Source: Nonomuraea sp. SYSU D8015
GTDB lineage: Bacteria; Actinomycetota; Actinomycetes; Streptosporangiales; Streptosporangiaceae
Length of the DNA stretch: 64,000 nt
Assembly: GCF_008065375.1 (NCBI RefSeq)
Contig: NZ_VJYI01000031.1
Location: 51,744 to 115,743 of the forward strand
Reading direction: 5' to 3'
Of the stretch, positions 1 through 7,939 are shown piece by piece. The first letter of the stretch is position 1; each line of letters starts with the position of its first letter. Made by a program: the position numbers and the translations under genes. A model generated the notes under the pieces. That model had not been told where the DNA came from. It was given only the letters and a program-made list of their open reading frames with translations, and did not search any database.

Positions 1-108
1 GCGGGCGACGTTGGCGACTGTGGGGTCCAACGCGCGTTCCTCGTGCAACGTCGTGTCCTGTGCCGCCATGTCCTTGTTCGTCGCCGTGGCGGCCGGCGGT
101 GTCGTCAT
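1..108 (-). CDS. DUF574 (PF04672) SAM-dependent methyltransferase, N-terminal fragment cut by window edge
   Basis: Only the first 36 codons lie in the window. They end in LDPTVANVAR, which matches the N-terminal signature shared by the four complete DUF574 proteins here (for example PNVARVYDYFLGG at 21236-22207). The start is ATG at 108, preceded by an AGGGGG ribosome site, and it overlaps the stop of the upstream ORF in an ATGA arrangement. It lies downstream of promoter cassette copy 1, as the DUF574 genes at 7.5 and 22.2 kb lie downstream of copies 2 and 3. The family call rests on a short stretch plus context. Confidence 0.6.
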   Translation of the reverse strand, partial: MTTPPAATATNKDMAAQDTTLHEERALDPTVANVAR

Positions 109-443
109 CGGTGCCCCCTGCCGGGGGCGATTTGAAAACAGCGGTGGGCGGCAGCAACGCCTGCGGCTACGGTAGTCATTGGATCGGACCTCATTCCGAT
201 CAAGGGCCCGTCACACCCGACGCGATAACGGTGTGGCGGGCCCGAATTCTTCAGTTGGGCAATATCCGCTGGCCCATCACAACGCAACGCGCGTGGACAG
301 CGGAAGGAGATCAAGCAGGAGTAATCAGGAGTAATGCGCGGCAATTCCTCCTGTTGTGCAGCGATGAAAGGCGTGAAAGCGGAAACCGCCGACATTTCGC
401 GCGCCGCCGGCGGCGACGTGTTCTCCGGCAGTCGGCAGTCCAT
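105..443 (-). CDS. hypothetical 112-residue protein between promoter cassette 1 and a DUF574 gene
   Basis: This ORF starts exactly at the ATG that ends promoter cassette copy 1. Its TGA overlaps the ATG of the following DUF574 gene by four bases. No domain is recognisable; it is Cys- and Pro-rich with no clear membrane segment. The conserved start position and ATGA coupling argue that it is translated. The composition is unimpressive, and it could instead be an untranslated leader. The equivalent position holds a PriPol-like gene behind cassette 2 and a DUF574 gene directly behind cassette 3. Confidence 0.4.
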   Translation of the reverse strand: MDCRLPENTSPPAAREMSAVSAFTPFIAAQQEELPRITPDYSCLISFRCPRALRCDGPADIAQLKNSGPPHRYRVGCDGPLIGMRSDPMTTVAAGVAAAHRCFQIAPGRGHR

Positions 444-527
444 GTTCTCTACCTAAGCCCGGCCAGCACCGTCGCAACAGTGTTCAAAAGGGGTTCACTT
501 TCCGCGGCGGGTTCATAAGGGGTCCAC
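441..527 (-). promoter_or_regulatory. promoter/operator cassette, copy 1
   Basis: This 87-bp segment runs from the ATG at 443 upstream through two 17-bp units, GTTCAAAAGGGGTTCAC-like on the plus strand, starting at 482 and 511 (29 bp apart). Each unit contains two GTTCA-type pentamers 11 bp apart. On the minus strand ACTGTTGCG and GCTTAGGTAG are invariant in all three copies, and the first unit is always 39 bp from the start codon. I infer a -35 of TTGCGA and a -10 near TAGGTA with a near-leaderless transcript, and TGAAC pentamers as operators. The regulator gene at 775 is divergent from it. Confidence 0.7.
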
Positions 528-774
528 GTCGCTGCGCCGGTCGCCGAGGCGAGATCCGGGGGCGCCTGGTCGTAAACGGCTGGCTTGCTAGGGCGAATGA
601 GCCGTGGCAGGCGGTCGTCGTCCGTATGCTCACCACACACGCGGCGTCGCGGGAGATGGCCGTCACTCTTCAGGGGCGGTCAGCGGCCTGTTGGCACGCG
701 CAGGAGGAGACACTGGTGGAGGCGATGAGGAGGAGAATCCTCCTGCGCCCAGGACCTCGAGGCGAGGTGAACGG

Positions 775-1977
775 ATGGAGACGCTCGGATGGTGGGAGCG
801 GTTGAGCGCGGCCCGGGCGGAGAAGCTGCTGACACAGGAGCAGCTCGCCTCCAGGATTCGCGATCTGGCAGGGCCTGAATCTGCGCTGCCGAAGCCCCCG
901 GACCTGGCACGCATGATCCGCTTCTGGGAATCGGGCCAGAATGTGCCTCGCCCCATGTACCGGACGCTGCTGTGCCGGGCCCTGGACGTGTCGGTCCTCG
1001 AAGTGTTCGGCCGTCGCCCTCGCCGCAAGTCCGCGGAGGCTGACCGGCCGGTCAGCACGCCGCGGCCGGTAGTGGATGAGCACCTGGGCGACGTTCTGGA
1101 CCATCTGTCCAGCCAGTGGCATCTGCTGGTGCAGCGCGACAACCTGCTCGGTCCCCGCCACACGATCCCGGGCGTCCGGGAACAGATCGGCTTGGTGATG
1201 GAGCTGCTGGCGCCTGCGCGAGGCGAAGATCGGCTGAGGGTGTTACGGCTGGCCGCCCGCTACGCCGAGTCGGCTGCCTGGCTGTATGAGGATGCGGGCG
1301 AGTTCGTCGAGGCGCTGCGCTGGACCGACCAAGCCGCCTCGTGGGCATACGAGGCCGACGATGAGCTCATGCTCGCCTGGACGATGTTCCGCCGCAGCCA
1401 GCAGGCCATGGCCGACGCCCGCGCTGGAGAGGTGATCGGCCTGACCGAGGCGGCGTTGCGGCGCGTCGACCGGCTTCCGACGGCGATGCGGGCCGCTCTG
1501 GTTCAGCAGCAAGCCCAAGGCCATGCGTTGGATGGGCGGGAGACGTTGTGCCTGAGCCTGCTGGATGAGGCACAGGAGCTGGCCGGGCAGGTGAACGATG
1601 ACGGCGACGCCCGCGCCGGGCATGGAGCTTTCGTCACGCCGGCGTACGTGGATGTGACACGCGCCGGCTGTTGGAGTCACCTGGGCAAGCATGCGCGGGC
1701 GGTGGCGGCCTACGAGGCGGCCCTGCCGAAACTTGCCCCGGTGTACCAGCGCGATCGCGGCATGGCACTCGCCGGGCTGGCCGCGGCACACGCCCATAGC
1801 GGCCAGGTCGAGCAGGCCGCCGAGCGGGCGCAGCAAGCGCTGAAGATCGCTACAACTGCGGGATCGTCGCGGATAGCCCGCGTGGTAGCCGGCGTCAACA
1901 AGACGCTGGTGCCCCATCGTAAGAAACCAGAGGTCGCGGCCTTGAGGGTCGCTTTGGCGAACGCCGCGGGGTTGTGA
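775..1977 (+). CDS. XRE-type helix-turn-helix regulator with TPR-like C-terminal half
   Basis: The N-terminal ~80 residues resemble an XRE HTH (LTQEQLASRI followed by a recognition-type stretch ending IRFWESGQNVPRP). The remaining ~300 residues are alpha-helical, Ala- and Leu-rich TPR-like repeats typical of actinobacterial DNA-binding regulators. ATG 775 is chosen because GAGGTGA sits just upstream; the frame stays open back to 604 but that part looks non-coding. It is divergent from promoter cassette copy 1, so it may control or be controlled by it. Its stop overlaps the start of the RibD-like gene (TGATG), so the two form an operon. Confidence 0.75.
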   Translation: METLGWWERLSAARAEKLLTQEQLASRIRDLAGPESALPKPPDLARMIRFWESGQNVPRPMYRTLLCRALDVSVLEVFGRRPRRKSAEADRPVSTPRPVVDEHLGDVLDHLSSQWHLLVQRDNLLGPRHTIPGVREQIGLVMELLAPARGEDRLRVLRLAARYAESAAWLYEDAGEFVEALRWTDQAASWAYEADDELMLAWTMFRRSQQAMADARAGEVIGLTEAALRRVDRLPTAMRAALVQQQAQGHALDGRETLCLSLLDEAQELAGQVNDDGDARAGHGAFVTPAYVDVTRAGCWSHLGKHARAVAAYEAALPKLAPVYQRDRGMALAGLAAAHAHSGQVEQAAERAQQALKIATTAGSSRIARVVAGVNKTLVPHRKKPEVAALRVALANAAGL

Positions 1978-2897
1978 TGGCTTCGCCGATCGAGTTGGCC
2001 GCGATGCGGCGAGCGATTGTCCTGTCGGCGTTCGGGCTGGGCGCGACCAGCCCGAACCCGCCCGTCGGCTGCGTCGTCCTGGACGCGGGCGGGCGCGTGG
2101 TCGGCGAGGGCTTCCACGAGCGCAAGGGGCTCGCCCATGCCGAAGGCAACGCGCTGGCGGCCGCCGGGGCGTCGGCGCGCGGCGGCACCGCGATGGTGAC
2201 GCTGGAGCCCTGCAATCACGTCGGGCACACGCCGGCGTGCCGGCAGCTTCTGCTGGATGCTGAAGTGGCCCGCGTGGTCGTCGCCATCACCGACCCCACC
2301 TCCCGGGGTCGGGGCGGTATCGCCGAACTGCGGGCCGCCGGGGTCAGCGTGGAGACCGGGGTCCTGGCCGCGGAGGCACTGCAGGTCCTCGGGGCATGGC
2401 AGCATTCCCTGCGAATGAGCAGGCCGACGCTCACGTGGACGTATGAGGTGGCAGGCGGACGCGTGCGCGCCGCCGTTGACCGGGTGGCGGCTGCGCGCGA
2501 GCTGCTGTGGGAAGCCGATGCGATCGTGGAGGCGAGCGGCCAGCTGAGGGAGGCCGTGCCGGACCGGCACGGGCACGGCATGGTGAACGTGCCGGCGCGG
2601 TGGGAGGGCGGCGACCCTATCGCCCTGATGGAGGTGCTCGCGCGAGGCGGGGTCCGTCATCTGCTCGTAGACGGCGGCGCCGATGTGGCGGAGCCGTTCC
2701 TGCGGGCGGGTCTCATTGACGAGGCGGTCGTCTTCGTGGCCGGCCCAGACCAGCCTCCTGAAGCCGGTCTGTTCGGGGCGGGGTTCGGGCTGCCAGGCGG
2801 CTTCCGTATCGTTCACGTCGGGCGGACGGCCGATCATGTGCGAGTGCTCGCCCGACGCGACGACCTACCGAGCGAAGACGCCGCCTCGCTTGTCTGA
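1977..2897 (+). CDS. RibD-like pyrimidine deaminase with shortened reductase domain
   Basis: Residues 1-145 are a cytidine-deaminase-fold domain with the zinc ligands HAE and PCNHVGHTPAC, as in the riboflavin enzyme RibD (diaminohydroxyphosphoribosylaminopyrimidine deaminase). The C-terminal half aligns only loosely with the RibD reductase and is short (306 residues in all, against about 340-370). The usual reductase start is replaced by RPTLTWTYEVAGGR. No other riboflavin gene is nearby, so a role in a pterin- or deazapurine-like specialised pathway is as likely as riboflavin synthesis. Start is ATG 1977, overlapping the previous stop; GTG 1974 is an alternative. Confidence 0.75.
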   Translation: MASPIELAAMRRAIVLSAFGLGATSPNPPVGCVVLDAGGRVVGEGFHERKGLAHAEGNALAAAGASARGGTAMVTLEPCNHVGHTPACRQLLLDAEVARVVVAITDPTSRGRGGIAELRAAGVSVETGVLAAEALQVLGAWQHSLRMSRPTLTWTYEVAGGRVRAAVDRVAAARELLWEADAIVEASGQLREAVPDRHGHGMVNVPARWEGGDPIALMEVLARGGVRHLLVDGGADVAEPFLRAGLIDEAVVFVAGPDQPPEAGLFGAGFGLPGGFRIVHVGRTADHVRVLARRDDLPSEDAASLV

Positions 2898-2965
2898 TCC
2901 GCCGGGGAGTCGTCCCGCTTGTGCGCGGTTCATCCGCCAGACGGAGAGCGTGCCCTGGCATGGGT

Positions 2966-3007
2966 GGGTCGGAGGGGCTGTGTCCGCGTACGCAGCCCCT
3001 CCGACCC
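2966..3007. terminator. bidirectional hairpin terminator
   Basis: A perfect 15-bp inverted repeat, GGGTCGGAGGGGCTG (2966-2980) and CAGCCCCTCCGACCC (2993-3007), encloses a 12-nt loop. It lies between two convergent genes, the RibD-like gene on plus and the O-methyltransferase-like gene on minus. There is no U-tract, as is common for actinobacterial terminators. Confidence 0.8.
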
Positions 3008-3137
3008 CCGCCCCCGGGCCGGACCCAGTACCTCGAGGGCGGCTACGCTACGGCGACCTTCGAACACCCCAGGCCGTAGCGAAGATCACATCACCGGCGC
3101 GGTTGCGCGCTTCGCTTTGCCGCTGCTGGAGCCTGGG

Positions 3138-4700
3138 TCAACAGTCCGGCAGCGGCACGTTGCTGGCCACCGTCGCGAGCAAGCGCTGTTCGTCCATCGG
3201 CGGAGGCTGGTCGCGCGCCGTGTGCGCGGCGATGATCGTCTGCGGCCCTGCGGCGATGTCGCCAGAGATACGCAGCCCGGCCTTGCGTAGCAGCGCGGCG
3301 TACTCGGCGATGGTGCGTGCGCGGCCGCCTCGGGTGCGTGTCATCTCTAGAAGGTCCACCGCGATACTCGGATGCGGTCCGACGTTCTCCGGCATGACGG
3401 TCTCCACGAGCCACAGGATGCTGTCGGGGCCGGATGCGTCCATTGCCGCGGCGACCCCGGCGAGTAGTTCGCGGCCGTCACGGTCGTCGAGGTGGCAGAT
3501 CAGATTGGGCATCACGTACAGGGGGCGGAATCGGATGGGGATCCCGGCGCGCACGCCGGCGCCGTGGGGCACTCCCCACCGGCCGGGATAGTCCGCGATC
3601 CGGGCGAGTTGGTTGGCGGCGGCGTCGGCGTCACGGCCGCGTCCGACGAGGACGCCGTCGACGCGTCGGTGGCGGTTGAGAATCTCGGCGAGGAGGATCG
3701 GTCCGCCGCCGATGGTGATCACGGTGCGGACGTTGTCGGTGTGGGCTGTGATGGCATCGGCGATGAACGGCGCCAGGGTTGCGCTCTGCCAGGCGCGAAA
3801 GGCTCGGACGGTCTGGAAGGCGCTTTCCGGTTGATCGGCCATGAGCTCGTTCAAGGTGCGGTCGCCGGCAAGCGCGGCCGGTGTGCCGGTTCGGACAGTC
3901 TGGTCCATGGTGGCCAGCGGCTTCCACCATGGCGGCAGCGCGTACGTCATCACCGCGGGCCGCATGGACGCGGCGGCGGAGCTGGTGAGAAGGTGGCCGA
4001 TTTCGGTCTGCCGGTAGGCGCCGCCGGGCGTTCGATAGAGCCATCGCTGCGCGTGCGCGATGTGCAGCAGGATCACGAGGTCCTGCACGGACAGGTCGAG
4101 GCCGCTGCCCTCCTCGCCGCAGACATGCCTGCACCAGGCAAGCAGCTCGTCGAGGGTTGCGGGGGCGCCGTCCAGGTGGTCGGGGATGCGCAGCGCGCAC
4201 AGCAGGTAGAGGGCCTCGTACAGGTCGAGCCGGTGAAGGCTCGCCGCGATGGGCTCTTCCGGGTGCCGGTCGTCGGGCCTGGGCAGCCGGCGGACGGTTG
4301 CCGCGTCGCGAACTGGGCGCCGCCGCCGCAATGCGGCTCTCATCACTGCGGTGTGGGCGGAATGGGGGATGCCGGTGCGGAGGGTGCGGCCAACATCGGT
4401 CAACTGGTAGGTGCCGTCGGGGTTGAGGCGCACGTACCTGTAGGCGTGGGCGGCACGCAGCACCCGCCGCAGGTAGTCGCGGCTGAGGTCGGCCGCGAGC
4501 ATGGTCGAGGCGGTCCACTCCGCGAGCTCGTCCACGGAGGCGGCCGAGCGTGCGAGGCGGTCGGGGATGCGCAGGTCGCACAGCGTGTACAGGGCAGCGT
4601 ATCCAGGCAGGTTGTCGAGGATCACCTGAATGGCCTGGTGATGCTGTTTGTTGGCGGGGGCTGGCTCCACGGTGTCGGCGGTCTGAGGCGCGGCTGTCAT
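3138..4700 (-). CDS. O-methyltransferase-like protein with duplicated winged-helix domain and degenerate SAM site
   Basis: The 520-residue protein belongs to the plant-COMT/hydroxyindole O-methyltransferase fold. It has two N-terminal dimerisation/winged-helix domains (about 22-115 and 155-240), both carrying the pattern LYxLCxLRIPDxL. A single Rossmann domain follows from about 325. The usual DVGGGTG SAM loop reads TIGGGPI (329-335), and the acidic residue after strand 2 is replaced (GVLVGRG). It may therefore not methylate and could act as a ligand-binding or regulatory relative. Start ATG 4700 has a GGGC ribosome site. It is downstream of lipoprotein gene 5078-6043 and of structured element copy A. 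The paralogue at 18929-20020 keeps DVGGGTG. Confidence 0.75.
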   Translation of the reverse strand: MTAAPQTADTVEPAPANKQHHQAIQVILDNLPGYAALYTLCDLRIPDRLARSAASVDELAEWTASTMLAADLSRDYLRRVLRAAHAYRYVRLNPDGTYQLTDVGRTLRTGIPHSAHTAVMRAALRRRRPVRDAATVRRLPRPDDRHPEEPIAASLHRLDLYEALYLLCALRIPDHLDGAPATLDELLAWCRHVCGEEGSGLDLSVQDLVILLHIAHAQRWLYRTPGGAYRQTEIGHLLTSSAAASMRPAVMTYALPPWWKPLATMDQTVRTGTPAALAGDRTLNELMADQPESAFQTVRAFRAWQSATLAPFIADAITAHTDNVRTVITIGGGPILLAEILNRHRRVDGVLVGRGRDADAAANQLARIADYPGRWGVPHGAGVRAGIPIRFRPLYVMPNLICHLDDRDGRELLAGVAAAMDASGPDSILWLVETVMPENVGPHPSIAVDLLEMTRTRGGRARTIAEYAALLRKAGLRISGDIAAGPQTIIAAHTARDQPPPMDEQRLLATVASNVPLPDC

Positions 4701-4872
4701 AGATGTGCCCTTACGACAGTGGGGGTGGATGGCGGTGACGAGTGGGCAACAGGGTGTGCGGCACGGCTGCGCGTATCGCGGCGGGGATCTGGAACGGGTT
4801 GTCGAAAGCGTCGGGTGGGGTGGCTGCGTCAGCGTGTTCGCTTCTGGCGTGGCGGGCTGATCATGGAGGGAG

Positions 4873-5064
4873 ATGCCTGGTCTGCACCGCGGGTGGCGGC
4901 GCGCGGGAGGGATCGGGCCAGCTGGAGGGCGTCGAGCGGGCGCTGTCAGCGGGCCGCTGCCCGCGGCACGCCCGCGACGTGGCGTGGACCGCGCAGGTAG
5001 GCTGCGGCCTGCCGCCTTCGGGTGTGAGAGTGGCTCCAGCCAGGGCGTGGTGCCCGCGCGCCAT
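4873..5064 (-). ncRNA. candidate structured RNA leader, copy A
   Basis: This ~190-nt non-coding segment is strongly similar to 6184-6378. Blocks conserved on the plus strand include CTGCACCGC, GGAGGGCGT, GTCAGCGGG, ACGCCCG, GCGGCCT and GTGTGAG. Possible nested pairing: an outer stem GCACC/GGTGC, an inner stem GGGCGT/ACGCCC, and inside it AGCGG/CCGCT, with the conserved GTCAGCGGG in the loop. It lies between the lipoprotein gene and the methyltransferase-like gene, upstream of the latter. It could be a riboswitch-type element or a repeated attenuator. It does not match thiamine, cobalamin, SAM or guanidine-I consensus features that I know. Confidence 0.45.
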
Positions 5065-5077
5065 GTCGGGAAGGTGG

Positions 5078-6043
5078 TCATGCTGGCCGCGGCAGCAGGA
5101 TGGGGCCGACGTCGAGGTGGCTTTCGATGTAGTCGTACTCTTGCATGACGTCGGCGACGCGCTGGATGCGGCCTGGGTGGAGGTCGATGGGGAAGATGCC
5201 CAGCGATATGATGCCGGCGGTCTTGGCATCGATCTTGATGACGTTGGGCAGCATGCTGGCGACGAGCTGCCTGTCTTCCGCTGCATCGAGCTGAGCCTTC
5301 TGCATGGCCCGTTGGAAGGCGGCCACCTCCCGGGGATGGCTCTTGGTGTACTCGGCGGAGGCGGCCCAGCCGGCGATAGGCCAGTCCTCAGTTTGTCCCG
5401 ACATCACGTCGTGGAGCGTCCGGCCGCCGAATTTCGTGCCGTAGCTGGTGATGAAGGGCTCGGTCAACCAGGCGGCGTCGACGGTTCCGTTTTCCAGTGC
5501 CGCAATCATCTCGGTGAGTGGCATCTTGGAGAAGTGCACGTTCTTGCGGGTTAGGCCAGCGATCGCGAGGACCGCTTCCGTTGTCAGGGTGCTGACCGAT
5601 TTCAGAGTCGCCACTGCGATGCGCTTGCCCCGTAGGTCGGTGATCCCGCGGATGGGGCTGTTGTTCGGGACCATGAGCTTGAACGTGTTGGGCGCGGCCT
5701 GGTAGGCGTCCGCCACGATCCGCAGCGTGCCGGGCTCTTCGGCCTCGGTCACGATGGCCGCCGTGTAATTCATGATCGCGAAATGCAGTGTGCCGGACTT
5801 CAGCGAGGGGATGGCAGCGCCGCCGCCTTGGACGATCTCGGTCTTCACCTGGAGGCCCTCGGCCTTGAAGTAGTTCCTGGCGGTGGCGATGGGGATGGTG
5901 ACGCAGTCCGGGATGGGCATGATCCCGACCGTGACCGGCTGAAGGGGCTGGTTGGGGGTGGGGGTGGGGGGCGAGGTGCGGCTGCCGCAGGCAACCATCC
6001 ACACAATAAGTAAGCAAGATGCGACTATACGTAGCCATTTCAT
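5078..6043 (-). CDS. ABC transporter substrate-binding lipoprotein, NMT1/THI5-like (copy 1)
   Basis: The N-terminus has a signal peptide with a lipobox (residues 1-20, ending MVAC), then a Pro/Thr linker and an SsuA/THI5-type periplasmic-binding fold beginning VTVGIMPIPDC. Family features include an FAIMNYTAA strand, SVSTLTTE and WLTEPF. It is clearly paralogous to the lipoprotein at 20017-21108: both share SVSTLTTE, IADAY, and a WP(I/V)AGWA segment. Start ATG 6043 is chosen to place the signal peptide at the N-terminus. No permease or ATPase follows, so it probably shares the permeases at 17.2-18.9 kb. Substrate unknown; the family carries sulfonates, nitrate or thiamine precursors. Confidence 0.8.
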   Translation of the reverse strand: MKWLRIVASCLLIVWMVACGSRTSPPTPTPNQPLQPVTVGIMPIPDCVTIPIATARNYFKAEGLQVKTEIVQGGGAAIPSLKSGTLHFAIMNYTAAIVTEAEEPGTLRIVADAYQAAPNTFKLMVPNNSPIRGITDLRGKRIAVATLKSVSTLTTEAVLAIAGLTRKNVHFSKMPLTEMIAALENGTVDAAWLTEPFITSYGTKFGGRTLHDVMSGQTEDWPIAGWAASAEYTKSHPREVAAFQRAMQKAQLDAAEDRQLVASMLPNVIKIDAKTAGIISLGIFPIDLHPGRIQRVADVMQEYDYIESHLDVGPILLPRPA

Positions 6044-6183
6044 GGATGTGTCGATTCCCATGCAGCGGAGGGGATGCTGACGGATGCTTGTCCGTCAGCG
6101 GGTGTTCTCTCGGGACGAAGTGACCGTTATCGCGCTCCGGCGCGTTTCCGCGGAAGGGCGGTGCAGGCCGGGGTGCGGGGGCA

Positions 6184-6378
6184 ATGCCTGGCCTGCACCG
6201 CCGGTGGCCGCGCGCGGGGGTGACGCGGGCCACCAGGAGGGCGTGAAGCGGAGGCCGTCAGCGGGCGCCGCAGGGAACACGCCCGAGATTCGCGGTGAAG
6301 TGCGTGGGGGAAGGCCGCGGCCTCCGCCCAGCAGGTGTGAGGGTGGCGCGGGCTCGGCCGCGGTGCCTTGCGGGGCAT
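6184..6378 (-). ncRNA. candidate structured RNA leader, copy B
   Basis: Second copy of the element at 4873-5064, located upstream of the lipoprotein gene. The outer stem is longer here (GCACCGC/GCGGTGC), the inner GGGCGT/ACGCCC stem is kept, and the inner hairpin is GCGG/CCGC. Just past its 3' end on the minus strand a 10-bp inverted repeat, GGTGCAGGCC/GGCCTGCACC (about 6160-6201), could form a competing hairpin. Most of the 6044-6596 intergenic space is occupied by this element and its flanks; I see no convincing gene there. Confidence 0.45.
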
Positions 6379-6596
6379 GGCCGGCGCCCGCCTCTGGTGC
6401 GTACGGTTGCGGCAACAAGAGGACGAGGTGTGGTGCCGGCCTCGCAAGCGAGGGCACGGTGTGTGCTCACCGGATGGGCGCGAGGCCGGCGGCCGGGGCG
6501 GGAGTCGGTGTGCGCCCGGCTCACACCACCGTGGGCGTCCGGCGCGGTTCCCTTCCGCGGCAGACGCGACCAGGCCGCGATGCTTCATCACGTTCA

Positions 6597-7478
6597 TCAG
6601 GAAGCCTTCAACATGTGGTACCGGCTGGCGGGGCGGAGATCGGCGACCGCGCCCAGAACCTGCACAACGCCTGTCGGCTTCGGGGTCCGGCCGAACGGCG
6701 GCCGCCAGGCCGATACCTCGACGAGTTCACCCTCTTCACCCTCGTCGGCGCATGCACCGTGCGGGTAAAGGGTGAGTCCGCTCAGCAGCGCGGCGATCTG
6801 CTCGCCGGTACGGAGAACGAGGGGCGTGCGCGAGTTCTCCAACGGGGCCGCCACGGTTTCGGCGATGGAGGCTTCCATCGCGTCTGAGCAGAGGTGCGAC
6901 ACGATGAGGACGCTGCCGGGCGCCACGTGCCGCTGAAGGGTCGCGATGATGTCGGCCGGGTCGTCGGCGTCGGCGACGAAATGCAGGATCCCGACGAGGC
7001 TTACGACCACTGGCCTGCTGAAGTCGATCCATCGGGCTGCCCCTGCGAGGACACGTGGAAGATCTCTCACGTCATCCTGGACGACGCCGACGTTGGCTTG
7101 GACGCGGGCGAGCAGCGCGCGCGCGTGAGCGACAACCACGTCGTCGTGATCGACGTACACCACCTGTGCGTCGGGCTGCACCGCCTGCACGGCTTCATGG
7201 ACGTTCGGCTGGGAGGGAAACCCGGTGCCAAGCTCGAGAAACTGAGTGTGGCCGCGCTCGGCCGCCCACGTGGCCGCTCGGATGAGGAACTCCCGGTCGG
7301 CGCGGGCGGCATCGTGCGTGCCAGGCGCTGCTGTCTCCATCGCCTCAGCCGCTTGGCAGTCGATGAGGTAGTGATCTTTTCCGCCGAGGAGGCAGTCGTG
7401 GACACGGGCGGCGTTCGGCCTGTAGGAGTCCACCTCTGGGAGGGCGGGCGGCTCTGCCCACATGATTCCTGCCGTCAT
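6597..7478 (-). CDS. DUF574 (PF04672) SAM-dependent methyltransferase
   Basis: This 293-residue protein has the family landmarks: N-terminal PNAARVHDCLLGGKDHY, SAM loop FLELGTGFPSQPNVHE, VVYVDHDDVVVAHARALL after strand 2, and the IDFSRPV / ILHFVADADDP segment. PF04672 enzymes are predicted methyltransferases without an established substrate. ATG 7478 overlaps the stop of the preceding gene (TGATG), so it is translated in one operon with 7478-7939 and the PriPol-like gene, all behind promoter cassette copy 2. It has paralogues at 1-108, 21236-22207, 25898-26689 and 31372-32193. Confidence 0.85.
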   Translation of the reverse strand: MTAGIMWAEPPALPEVDSYRPNAARVHDCLLGGKDHYLIDCQAAEAMETAAPGTHDAARADREFLIRAATWAAERGHTQFLELGTGFPSQPNVHEAVQAVQPDAQVVYVDHDDVVVAHARALLARVQANVGVVQDDVRDLPRVLAGAARWIDFSRPVVVSLVGILHFVADADDPADIIATLQRHVAPGSVLIVSHLCSDAMEASIAETVAAPLENSRTPLVLRTGEQIAALLSGLTLYPHGACADEGEEGELVEVSAWRPPFGRTPKPTGVVQVLGAVADLRPASRYHMLKAS

Positions 7479-7939
7479 CAGAGCCTCAGAGCGGCAGGCG
7501 ATGGGTGCAAGGAGGCGGTGCCGTCGCCGGCGGAACCGCGGTAGGCGGCCCGGCTCAGCGCGTCCCTGCGGGGCGATGACGTCGCCGCGCAGAGCAGCGT
7601 GATGGCGAGCTGGGTGAGGCGAACAGCCCACACCATGCGCGGCAGCAGACGCCGGATACGGTGTGGCCAGCAGGAGACCCTTTCGCGGCTTGCCGACGCG
7701 AAGCCGCCGTAGCCGGCGGGCGCGATCGTCGTCATCCCGGCAACGTGCGGGCTGGGGCCGCCGCATACCAGCAGGTCGACCCCGGAGCCGTGCGAGAAGA
7801 GGAAGTTGGCGACGACGGCTGCGTCGATGGCCAGTTCGCCGCCGCTGGCGTGCGCTCGCGGGATCTGCAGCGTGTTATGCGGTAACCGGCGGCCGTGGCT
7901 CATCAGGCGTGCCACGATGCCGAATGGGTGGAATTTCAT
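7478..7939 (-). CDS. hypothetical protein in DUF574 operon
   Basis: A 153-residue protein without a recognised domain. Its start overlaps the stop of the PriPol-like gene (ATGA) and its stop overlaps the start of the DUF574 gene (TGATG), which supports real translation. The middle (about residues 38-75) is moderately hydrophobic, and there is an Arg-rich stretch followed by a hydrophobic helix around 100-120. No function is proposed. Confidence 0.55.
   Translation of the reverse strand: MKFHPFGIVARLMSHGRRLPHNTLQIPRAHASGGELAIDAAVVANFLFSHGSGVDLLVCGGPSPHVAGMTTIAPAGYGGFASASRERVSCWPHRIRRLLPRMVWAVRLTQLAITLLCAATSSPRRDALSRAAYRGSAGDGTASLHPSPAALRL

Noticed and set aside
3492..5000. Long plus-strand frames opposite the methyltransferase-like gene, and similar long antisense frames throughout the cluster
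   Set aside because: They are high-GC shadows of real genes, with no family resemblance and no ribosome sites.
4873..6378. Duplicated element as a thiamine (TPP) or cobalamin riboswitch
   Set aside because: The GTGTGAG block only superficially resembles the TPP CTGAGA motif; the second TPP motif and the B12 box are absent on both strands.
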